From: Micromussa lordhowensis
Lineage: Eukaryota > Cnidaria > Anthozoa > Scleractinia > Lobophylliidae
Direction of reading: 5' to 3'
DNA length: 64,000 bases
Assembly (NCBI GenBank): GCA_964020085.1
Contig: OZ026604.1
Coordinates: 447,501-511,500, forward strand
This document shows, piece by piece, positions 32,650 to 43,600 of the stretch. The position numbers and the translations under genes were made by a program. The notes beneath the pieces were generated by a model. The model was given only the letters and a program-made list of their open reading frames with translations. It had not been told where the DNA came from and made no database searches. Each line of letters starts with the position of its first letter. The stretch's first letter is position 1.

Positions 32650-35600
32650 TGGAAAATTTGACATAGCTCGGCTTTACGGACACTTTAAGAGGCGCGGTTT
32701 GCAGCAAAATGTTCTGCTAGGTTGGCTCTTCAAGGATATTTTAATTAGGACATGATGGCATTGGCGCCAGGGTGTTTTTTCTGGCCTTATTTTTGCAGTA
32801 ATTTTCCCTGGTCCCAACTTTGCAGAATTTGAGAAAACGCGCGCTGGGGGTCCCCTTGGCAAATTTGACATAGCTCGGCTTCACGGGCACTTTAAGAGGC
32901 GCGGTTTGCAGCAAAATGTTCTGCTAGGTTGGCACTTCAAGGAAATGCTAGTTAGGACATGATGGCATTGGCGCCAGGGTCTTTTTTTTGGCCTTCTTTT
33001 TGCAGTTGTTTTCCCTGGTCCCAACTTTGCAGAATTTCAGAAAACGCGCGCTGGGGGTCCCCTTGGCAAATGTGACATAGCTCGGCTTCACGGGCATTTT
33101 AAGAGGCGCGGTTTGCAGCAAAATGTTGTGCTAGGTTGGCACTTCAAGGAAATTTTAGTTAGGACATGATGGCATTGGAGCCAGGGTGTTTTTTTTTGGC
33201 CTTCTTTTTGCAGTAGTTTTCCCTGGACCCAACTTTGCAGAATTTCAGAAAACGCGCGCTGCGGGTCCCCTTGGCAAATGTGACATAGCTCGGCTTCACG
33301 GACACTTTAAGATGCGCGGTTTGCAGCAAAATGTTCTGCTAGGTTGGCACTTCAAGGAAATCCTAGTTACGAGATGATGGCATTGGCGCCAGGGTGTTTT
33401 TTCTGGCCTTCTTTTTGCAGTAGTTTTCCCTGGTCCCAACTTTGCAGAATTTCAGAAAACGCGCGCTGGGGGTCCCCTTGGCAAATGTGACATAGCTCAG
33501 CTTCACGGACACTTTAAGAGGCGCGGTTTGCAGCAAAATGTTTTGCTAGGTTGGCACTTCAAGGAAATTTTAGTTAGGACATGATGGCATTGGCGCAAGG
33601 GTGTTTTTTGTGGCCTTCTTTTTGCAGTAGTTTTCCCTGGTCCCAACTTTGCAGAATTTCAGAAAACGCGCGCTGGGGGTCCCCTTGGCAAATTTGACAT
33701 AGCTCGGCTTCACGGGCACTTTAAGAGGCGCGGTTTGCAGCAAAATGTTCTGCTAGGTTGGCACTTTAAGGAAATCGTAGTTAGGACATGATGGCATTGG
33801 CGCCAAAGTGTTTTTTCTGGCCTTCTTTTTGCAGTAGTTTTCCCTGGTCCCAACTTTGCAGAATTTCAGAAAACGCGCGCTGGGGGTCCCCTTGGCAAAT
33901 GTGACATAGCTCGGCTTCACGGGCACTTTAAGAGGCGCGGTTTGCAGCAAAATGTTCTGCTAGGTTGGCACTTTAAGGAAATCCTAGTTAAGACATGATG
34001 GCGTTGGCGCCAGGGTGTTTTTTCTGGCCTTCTTTTTGCAGTAGTTTTCCCTGGTCCCAACTTTGCAGAATTTCAGAAAACGCGCGCTGGGGGTCCCCTT
34101 GGCAAATTTGACATAGCTCGGCTTCACGCACACTTTAAGAAGCGCGGTTTGCAGCAAAATGTTCTGCTAGGTTGGCACTTCAAGGAAATTTTAGTTAGCA
34201 CATGATGGCATTGGCGCCAGGTTGTTTTTTCTGGCCTTCTTTTTGCAGTAGTTTTCCCTGGTCCCAACTTTGCAGAATTTTAGAAAACGCGCGCTGGGGG
34301 TCCCCTTGGCAAATTTGACATAGCTCGGCTTCACGGGCACTTTAAGAGGCGCGGTTTGCAGCAAAATGTTCTGCTAGGTTGGCACTTCAAGGAAATTTTA
34401 GTTAGCACATGATGGCATTGGCGCCAGGTTGTTTTTTCTGGCCTTCTTTTTGCAGTAGTTTTCCCTGGTCCCAACTTTGCAGAATTTCAGAAAACGCGCG
34501 CTGGGGGTCCCCTTGGCAAATTTGACATAGCTCGGCTTCACGGGCACTTTAAGAGGCGCGGTTTGCAGCAAAATGTTCTGCTAGGTTGGCACTTTAACGA
34601 AATTTTAGTTATAACATGATGACATTGGCGCCAGGGTGTTTTTTCTGGCCTTCTTTTTGCAGTAGTTTTCCCTGGTCCCAACTTTGCAGAATTTCAGAAA
34701 ACGCGCGCTGGGGCTCCCCTTGGCAAATGTGCCATAGCTCGGCTTCACGGGCACTTTAAGAGGCGCGGTTTGCAGCAAAATGTTCTGCTAGGTTAGCACT
34801 TCAAGGAAATCGTAGTTAGGACATGATGGCATTGGCGCCAGGGTGTTTTTTCTGGCCTTCTTTTTGCAGTAGTTTTCCCTGGTCCCAACTTTGCAGAATT
34901 TCAGAAAACGCGCGCTGGGGGTCCCCTTGGCAAATGTGACATAGCTCGGCTTCACGGACACTTTAAGAGGCGCAGTTTGCAGCAAAATGTTCTGCTAGGT
35001 GGGCACTTCAAGGAAATTGTAGTTAGGACATGATGGCATTGGCGCCAGGGTGTTTTTTCTGGCCTTCTTTTTGCAGTAGTTTTCCCTGGTCCCAACTTTG
35101 CAGAATTTCAGAAAACGCGCGCTGGGGGTCCTCTTGGCAAATTTGACATAGCTCGGCTTCACGGGCGCTTTAAGAGGCGCGGTTTGCAGCAAAATGTTCT
35201 GCTAGGTTGGCACTTCAAGGAAATTCTAGTTAGGACATGATGGCATTGGCGCCAGGGTGTTTTTTCTGGCCTTCTTTTTGCAGTAGTTTTCCCTGGTCCC
35301 AACTTTGCAGAATTTCAGAAAACGCGCGCTGGGGGTCCCCTTGGCAAATTTGACATAGCTCGGCTTCACGGGCACTTTAAGAGGCGTGGTTTGCAGCAAA
35401 ATGTTCTGCTTGGTTGGCACTTCAAGGAAATCCTAGTTAGGACATGATGGCATTGGCGCCAGGGTGTTTTTTCTGGCCTTCTTTTTGCAGTAGTTTTCCC
35501 TGGTCCCAACTTTGCAGAATTTCAGAAAACGCGCGCTGGGGGTCCCCTTGGCAAATTTGACATACCTCGGCTTCACGGGCACTTTAAGAGGCGCGGTTTG

Positions 35601-37470
35601 CAGCAAAATTTTCTGTTAGGTTAGCACTTTAAGAAAATTCTAGTTAGGTTATGATGGCATTGGCGCCAGGGTGTTTTTTTTTGCCTTCTTTTTGCAGTAG
35701 TTTTCCCTGGTCCTAACTTTGCAGAATTTCAGAAAACGCGCGCTGGGGGTCCCCTTGGCAAATTTGACATAGCTCGGCTTCACGGGCACTTTAAGAGGCG
35801 CGGTTTGCAGCAAAATGTTCTGCTAGGTTGGCACTTCAAGGAAATCCTAGTTAGGACATGATGGCATTGGCGCCAGGGTCTTTTTTTTGGCCTTCTTTTT
35901 GCAGTTGTTTTCCCTGGTCCCAACTTTGCAGAATTTCAGAAAACGCGCGCTGGGGGTCCCCTTGGCAAATGTGACATAGCTCGGCTTTACGGACACTTTA
36001 AGAGGCGCGGTTTGCAGCAAAATGTTCTGCTAGGTTGGCTCTTCAAGGATATTTTAATTAGGACATGATGGCATTGGCGCCAGGGTGTTTTTTCTGGCCT
36101 TATTTTTGCAGTAGTTTTCCCTGGTCCCAACTTTGCAGAATTTCAGAAAACGCGCGCTGGGGGTCCCCTTGGCAAATTTGACATAGCTCGGCTTCACGGG
36201 CACTTTAAGAGGCGCGGTTTGCAGCAAAATGTTCTGCTAGGTTGGCACTTCAAGGAAATGCTAGTTAGGACATGATGGCATTGGCGCCAGGGTCTTTTTT
36301 TTGGCCTTCTTTTTGCAGTTGTTTTCCCTGGTCCCAACTTTGCAGAATTTCAGAAAACGCGCGCTGGGGGTCCCCTTGGCAAATGTGACATAGCTCGGCT
36401 TCACGGGCACTTTAAGAGGCGCGGTTTGCAGCAAAATGTTCTGCTAGGTTGGCACTTCAAGGAAATTTTAGTTAGGACATGATGGCATTGGAGCCAGGGT
36501 GTTTTTTTTTGGCCTTCTTTTTGCAGTAGTTTTCCCTGGTCCCAACTTTGCAGAATTTCAGAAAACGCGCGCTGCGGGTCCCCTTGGCAAATGTGACATA
36601 GCTCGGCTTCACGGACACTTTAAGAGGCGCGGTTTGCAGCAAAATGTTCTGCTAGGTTGGCACTTCAAGGAAATCCTAGTTAGGACATGATGGCATTGGC
36701 GCCAGGGTGTTTTTTCTGGCCTTCTTTTTGCAGTAGTTTTCCCTGGTCCCAACTTTGCAGAATTTCAGAAAACGCGCGCTGGGGGTCCCCTTGGCAAATG
36801 TGACATAGCTCGGCTTCACGGACACTTTAAGAGGCGCGGTTTGCAGCAAAATGTTTTGCTAGGTTGGCACTTCAAGGAAATCCTAGTTAGGACATGATGG
36901 CATTGGCGCCAGGGTGTTTTTTCTGGCCTTCTTTTTGCAGTAGTTTTCCCTGGTCCCAACTTTGCAGAATTTCAGAAAACGCGCGCTGGGGGTCCCCTTG
37001 GCAAATTTGACATAGCTCGGCTTCACGGGCACTTTAAGAGGCGCGGTTTGCAGCAAAATGTTCTGCTAGGTTGGCACTTTATGGAAATCGTAGTTAGGAC
37101 ATGATGGCATTGGCGCCAGGGTGTTTTTTCTGGCCTTCTTTTTGCAGTAGTTTTCCCTGGTCCCAACTTTGCAGAATTTCAGAAAACGCGCGCTGGGGGT
37201 CCCCTTGGCAAATGTGACATAGCTCGGCTTCACGGGCACTTTAAGAGGCGCGGTTTGCAGCAAAATGTTCTGCTAGGTCGGCACTTCAAGGAAATCCTAG
37301 TTAAGACATGATGGCGTTGGCGCCAGGGTGTTTTTTCTGGCCTTCTTTTTGCAGTAGTTTTCCCTGGTCCCAACTTTGCAGAATTTTAGAAAACGCGCGC
37401 TGGGGGTCCCCTTGGCAAATTTGACATAGCTCGGCTTCACGGACACTTTAAGAAGCGCGGTTTGCAGCAA
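32650..37470. repeat. Satellite B: dispersed duplication with 3313-bp shift
   Basis: About seven monomers at 32650-34160 reappear at 35963-37470. Shared markers are GGCTCTTCAAGGATATT (32724/36037), GGAGCCAGGGTG (about 33177/36490), GCTGCGGGTCCC (about 33260/36573), GGCGTTGG (about 34001/37314) and AGAAGCGCGG (about 34138/37451). The shift is 16 x 207 plus 1 bp. Different monomers lie between the copies. Confidence 0.82.
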
Positions 37471-40400
37471 AATGTTCTGCTAGGTTGGCACTTCAAGGAA
37501 ATTGTAGTTAAGACATGATGGCATTGGCGCCAGGGTGTTTTTTTTGGCCTTCTTTTTGCAGTAGTTTTCCCTGGTCCCAACTTTGCAGAATTTCAGAAAA
37601 CGCGCGCTGGGGGTCCCCTTGGCAAATTTGACATAGCTCGGCTTAACGGGCACTTTAAGAGGCGCGGTTTGCAGCAAAATGTTCTGCTAGGTTGGCACTT
37701 TAAGGAAATCCGAGTTAGAACATGATGGCATTGGCGCCAGTGTGTTTTTTCTGGCCTTCTTTTTGCAGTAGTTTTCCCTGGTCCCAACTTTGCAGAATTT
37801 CAGAAAACGCGCGCTGGGGCTCCCCTTGGCAAATGTGACATAGCTCGGCTTCACGGGCACTTTAAGAGGCGCGGTTTGCAGCAAAATTTTCTGCTAGGTT
37901 GGCACTTCAAGGAAATCCTAGATAGGACATGATGGCGTTGGCGCCAGGGTGTTTTTTCTGGCCTTCTTTTTGCAGTAGTTTTCCCTGGTCCCAACTTTGC
38001 AGAATTTCAGAAAACGCGCGCTGGGGGTCCTCTTGGCAAATTTGACATAGCTCGGCTTCACGAGCGCTTTAAGAGGCGCGGTTTGCAGCAAAATGTTCTG
38101 CTAGGTTGGCACTTCAAGGAAATCCGAGTTAGAACATGATGGCATTGGCGCCAGTGTGTTTTTTCTGGCCTTCTTTTTGCAGTAGTTTTCCCTGGTCCCA
38201 ACTTTGCAGAATTTCAGAAAACGCGCGCTGGGGCTCCCCTTGGCAAATGTGACATAGCTCGGCTTCACGGGCACTTTAAGAGGCGCGGTTTGCAGCAAAA
38301 TGTTCTGCTAGGTTGGCACTTCAAGGAAATCCTAGTTAGGACATGATGGCATTGGCGCCAGGGTGTTTTTTCTGGCCTTCTTTTTGCAGTAGTTTTCCCT
38401 GGTCCCAACTTTGCAGAATTTCAGAAAACGCGCGCTGGGGGTCCCCTTGGCAAATGTGACATAGCTCGGCTTCACGGACACTTTAAGAGGCGCGGTTTGC
38501 AGCAAAATGTTTTGCTAGGTTGGCACTTCAAGGAAATCCTAGTTAGGACATGATGGCATTGGCGCCAGGGTGTTTTTTCTGGCCTTCTTTTTGCAGTAGT
38601 TTTCCCTGGTCCCAACTTTGCAGAATTTCAGAAAACGCGCGCTGGGGGTCCCCTTGGCAAATTTGACATAGCTCGGCTTCACGGGCACTTTAAGAGGCGC
38701 GGTTTGCAGCAAAATGTTCTGCTAGGTTGGCACTTTAAGGAAATCGTAGTTAGGACATGATGGCATTGGCGCCAGGGTGTTTTTTCTGGCCTTCTTTTTG
38801 CAGTAGTTTTCCCTGGTCCCAACTTTGCAGAATTTCAGAAAACGCGCGCTGGGGGTCCCCTTGGCAAATGTGACATAGCTCGGCTTCACGGGCACTTTAA
38901 GAGGCGCGGTTTGCAGCAAAATGTTTTGCTAGGTCGGCACTTCAAGGAAATCCTAGTTAAGACATGATGGCGTTGGCGCCAGGGTGTTTTTTCTGGCCTT
39001 CTTTTTGCAGTAGTTTTCCCTGGTCCCAACTTTGCAGAATTTTAGAAAACGCGCGCTGGGGGTCCCCTTGGCAAATTTGACATAGCTCGGCTTCACGGAC
39101 ACTTTAAGAAGCGCGGTTTGCAGCAAAATGTTCTGCTAGGTTGGCACTTCAAGAAAATTGTAGTTAAGACATGATGGCATTGGCGCCAGGGTGTTTTTTC
39201 TGGCCTTCTTTTTGCAGTAGTTTTCCCTGGTCCCAACTTTGCAGAATTTCAGAAAACGCGCGCTGGGGGTCCCCTTGGCAAATTTGACATAGCTCGGCTT
39301 AACGGGCACTTTAAGAGGCGCGGTTTGCAGCAAAATGTTCTGCTAGGTTGGCACTTCAAGGAAATCCGAGTTAGAACATGATGGCATTGGCGCCAGTGTG
39401 TTTTTTCTGGCCTTCTTTTTGCAGTAGTTTTCCCTGGTCCCAACTTTGCAGAATTTCAGAAAACGCGCGCTGGGGCTCCCCTTGGCAAATGTGACATAGC
39501 TCGGCTTCACGGGCACTTTAAGAGGCGCGGTTTGCAGCAAAATTTTCTGCTAGGTTGGCACTTCAAGGAAATCTTAGATAGGACATGATGGCGTTGGCGC
39601 CAGGGTGTTTTTTCTGGCCTTCTTTTTGCAGTAGTTTTCCCTGGTCCCAACTTTGCAGAATTTCAGAAAACGCGCGCTGGGGGTCCTCTTGGCAAATTTG
39701 ACATAGCTCGGCTTCACGAGCGCTTTAAGAGGCGCGGTTTGCAGCAAAATGTTCTGCTAGGTTGGCACTTCAAGGAAATCGTAGTTAGGACATGATGGCA
39801 TTGGCGCCAGGGTGTTTTTTTTTGCCTTCTTTTTGCAGTAGTTTTCCCTGGTCCCAACTTTGCAGAATTTCAGAAAACGCGCGCTGGGGGTCCCCTTGGC
39901 AAATTTGACATAGCTCGGCTTCACGGGCACTTTAAGAGGCGCGGTTTGCAGCAAAATGTTCTGCTAGGTTGGCACTTCAAGGAAATCCTAGATAGGACAT
40001 GATGGCGTTGGCGCCAGGGTGTTTTTTCTGGCCTTCTTTTTGCAGTAGTTTTCCCTGGTCCCAACTTTGCAGAATTTCAGAAAACGCGCGCTGGGGGTCC
40101 TCTTGGCAAATTTGACATAGCTCGGCTTCACGGGCGCTTTAAGAGGCGCGGTTTGCAGCAAAATGTTCTGCTAGGTTGGCACTTCAAGGAAATTCTAGTT
40201 AGGACATGATGGCATTGGCGCCAGGGTGTTTTTTCTGGCCTTCTTTTTGCAGTAGTTTTCCCTGGTCCCAACTTTGCAGAATTTCAGAAAACGCGCGCTG
40301 GGGGTCCCCTTGGCAAATTTGACATAGCTCGGCTTCACGGGCACTTTAAGAGGCGTGGTTTGCAGCAAAATGTTCTGCTTGGTTTGCACTTTAAGGAAAT

Positions 40401-40640
40401 CCTAGATAGGACATGATGGCGTTGGCGCCAGGGTGTTTTTTCTGGCCTTCTTTTTGCAGTAGTTTTCCCTGGTCCCAACTTTGCAGAATTTCAGAAAACG
40501 CGCGCTGGGGGTCCCCTTGGCAAATTTGAAATAGCTCGGCTTCACGGGCACTTTAAGAGGCGCGGTTTCCAGCAAAATTTTCTGCTAGGTTAGCACTTTA
40601 AGAAAATCCTAGTTAGGTCATGATGGCATTGGCGCCAGGG
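35000..40640. repeat. Satellite B: dispersed duplication with 4969-bp shift
   Basis: Units around 35100-35680 recur around 40070-40650. Shared markers are CGGGCGCTTT (35162/40131), GGCGTGG with TTCTGCTTGG (about 35384/40353), AATTTTCTG with TTAGCAC (about 35609/40578) and an unusually long T run before GCC (about 35671/40640). The shift is 24 x 207 plus 1 bp. Confidence 0.75.
36620..39776. repeat. Satellite B: 8-mer (1656-bp) tandem duplication
   Basis: About 36620-38120 matches 38276-39776. Markers include GTTTTGCTAGG (about 36851/38507), TTAACGGGCAC (about 37643/39299), GCCAGTGTG (about 37736/39392), GGGGCTCCCC (about 37817/39473) and ACGAGCGCTTT (about 38060/39716). Some markers also recur after 414 bp, showing an older 2-mer step inside the block. 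Confidence 0.85.
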
Positions 40641-43600
40641 TGTTTTTTTTTGCCTTCTTTTTGCAGTAGTTTTCCCTGGTCCTAACTTTGCAGAATTTCA
40701 GAAAACGCGCGCTGGGGGTCCCCTTGGCAAATTTGACATAGCTCGGCTTCACGGGCACTTTAAGAGGCGCGGTTTGCAGCAAAATGTTCTGCTAGGTTGC
40801 CACTTTAAGGAAATCGTAGTTAGGACATGATGGCATTGGCGCCAGGGTGTTTTTTCTGGCCTTCTTTTTGCAGTAGTTTTCCCTGGTCCCAACTTTGCAG
40901 AATTTCAGAAAACGCGCGCTGGGGGTCCCCTTGGCAAATGTGACATAGCTCGGCTTTACGGGCACTTTAAGAGGCGCGGTTTGCAGCAAAATGTTCTGCT
41001 AGGTTGGCACTTCAAGGAAATTTAAGTTAGGACATGATGGCATTGGCGCCAGGGTGTTTTTTCTGGCCTTCTTTTTGCAGTAGTTTTCCCTGGTCCCAAC
41101 TTTGCAGAATTTCAGAAAACGCGCGCTGGGGGTCCCCTTGGCAAATGTGACATAGCTCGGTCTCACGGGCACTTCAAGAGGCGCGGTTTGCAGCAAAATG
41201 TTCTGCTAGGTTGGCACTTCAAGAAAATTCTAGTTAGGACATGATGGCATTGGCCCGAGGGTGTTTTTTCTGGCCTTCTTTTTGCAGTAGTTTTTCCTGG
41301 TCCCAACTTTGCAGAATTTCAGAAAACGCGCGCTGGGGGTCCCCTTGGCAAATTTGACATAGCTCGGCTTCACGGGCACTTTAAGAGGCGCGGTTTGCAG
41401 CAAAATGTTCTGCTAGGTTGGCACTTCAAGGAAATTCTAGTAAGGACATGATGGCATTGGCGCCAGGGTGTTTTTTCTGGCCTTCTTTTTGCAGTAGTTT
41501 TCCCTGGTCCCAACTTTGCAGAATTTCAGAAAACGCGCGCTGGGGGTCCCCTTGGCAAATTTGACATAGCTCGGCTTCACGGGCACTTTTAGAGGCGCGG
41601 TTTGCAGCAAAATGTTCTGCTTGGTTGGCACTTCAAGGAAATCCTAGTTAGGACATGATGGCATTGGCGCCAGGGTGTTTTTTCCGGCCTTCTTTTTGCA
41701 GTAGTTTTCCCTGGTCCCAACTTTGCAGAATTTCAGAAAACGCACGCTGGGGGTCCCCTTGGCAAATTTGACATAGCTCGGCTTCACGGGCACTTTAAGA
41801 GGCGCGGTTTGCAGCAAAATGTTCTGCTAGGTTGGCACTTCAAGGAAATTGTCGTTAGGACATGATGGCATTGGCGCCAGGGTGTTTTTTCTGGCCTTCT
41901 TTTTGCAGTAGTTTTCCCTGGTCCCAACTTTGCAGAATTTCAGAAAACGCGCGCTGGGGGTTCCCTTGGCAAATGTGACATAGCTCGGCTTCACGGGCAC
42001 TTTAAGAGGCGCGGTTTGCAGCAAAATGTTCTGCTAGGTTGGCACTTCAAGAAAATTTTAGTTACGACATGATGGCATTGGCGCGAGGGTGTTTTTTCTG
42101 GCCTTCTTTTTGCAGTAGTTTTCCCTGGTCCCAACTTTTTAGAATTTCAGAAAACGCGCGCTGGGGGTCCCCTTGGCAAATTTGACATAGCTCGGCTTCA
42201 CGGGCACTTTAAGAGGCGCGGTTTGCAGCAAAATGTTCTGCTAGGTTGGCACTTCAAGGAAATTGTAGTTAGGACATGATGGCATTGGCGCCAGGGTGTT
42301 TTTTCTGGCCTTCTTTTTGCAGTAGTTTTCCCTGGTCCCAACTTTGCAGAATTTCAGAAAACGCGCGCTGGGGGTCCCCTTGGCAAATTTGACATAGTTC
42401 GGCTTCACGGGCACTTTAAGAGCCGCCGTTTGCAGCAAAATGTTCTGCTAGGTTGGCACTTCAAGGAAATCCTAGTTAGGACATGATGGCATTGGCGCCA
42501 GGGTGTTTTTTCTGGCCTTCTTTTTGCAGTAGTTTTCCCTGGTCCCAACTTTGCAGAATTTCAGAAAACGCGCGCTGGGGGTCCCCTTGTCAAATTTGAC
42601 ATAGCTCGGCTTCACGGGCACTTTAAGAGGCGCGGTTTGCAGCAAAATGTTCTGCTAGGTTGGCACTTCAAGGAAATCCTAGTTAGGACATGATGGCATT
42701 GGCGCCAGGGTGTTTTTTCTGGCCTTCTTTTTGCAGTAGTTTTCCCTGGTCCCAACTTTGCAGAATTTCAGAAAACGCGCGCTGGGGGTCCCCTTGGCAA
42801 ATTTGACATAGCTCGGCTTCACGGGCACTTTAAGAGGCGCGGTTTGCAGCAAAATGTTCTGCTAGGTTGGCACTTTAAGGAAATTTTAGTTAGGACATGA
42901 TGGCATTGGCGCCAGGGTGTTTTTTTCTGGCCTTCTTTTTGCAGTAGTTTTCCCTGGTCCCAACTTTGCAGAATTTCAGAAAACGCGCGCTGGGGGTCCT
43001 CTTGGCAAATTTGACATAGCTCGGCTTCACGGGCACTTTAAGAAGCGCGGTTTGCAGCAAAATGTTCTGCTAGGTTGGCACTTCAAGGAAATTGAAGTTA
43101 GGACATGATGGCATTGGCGCCAGGGTGTTTTTTCTGGCCTTCTTTTTGCAGTAGTTTTCCCTGGTCCCAACTTTGCAGAATTTCAGAAAACGCGCGCTGG
43201 GGGTCCCCTTGGCAAATTTGACATAGTTCGGCTTCACGGGCACTTTAAGAGGCGCGGTTTGCAGCAAAATGTTCTGCTAGGTTGGCACTTCAAGGAAATC
43301 CTAGTCAGGACATGATGGCATTGGCGCCAGGGTGTTTTTTCTGGCCTTCTTTTTGCAGTAGTTTTCCCTGGTCCCAACTTTGCAGAATTTCAGAAAACGC
43401 GCGCTGGGGGTCCCCTTGTCAAATTTGACATAGCTCGGCTTCACGGGCACTTTAAGAGGCGCGGTTTGCAGCAAAATGTTCTGCTAGGTTGGCACTTCAA
43501 GGAAATCGTAGTTAGGACATGATGGCATTGGCGCCAGGGTGTTTTTTCTGGCCTTCTTTTTGCAGTAGTTTTCCCTGGTCCCAACTTTGCAGAATTTCAG

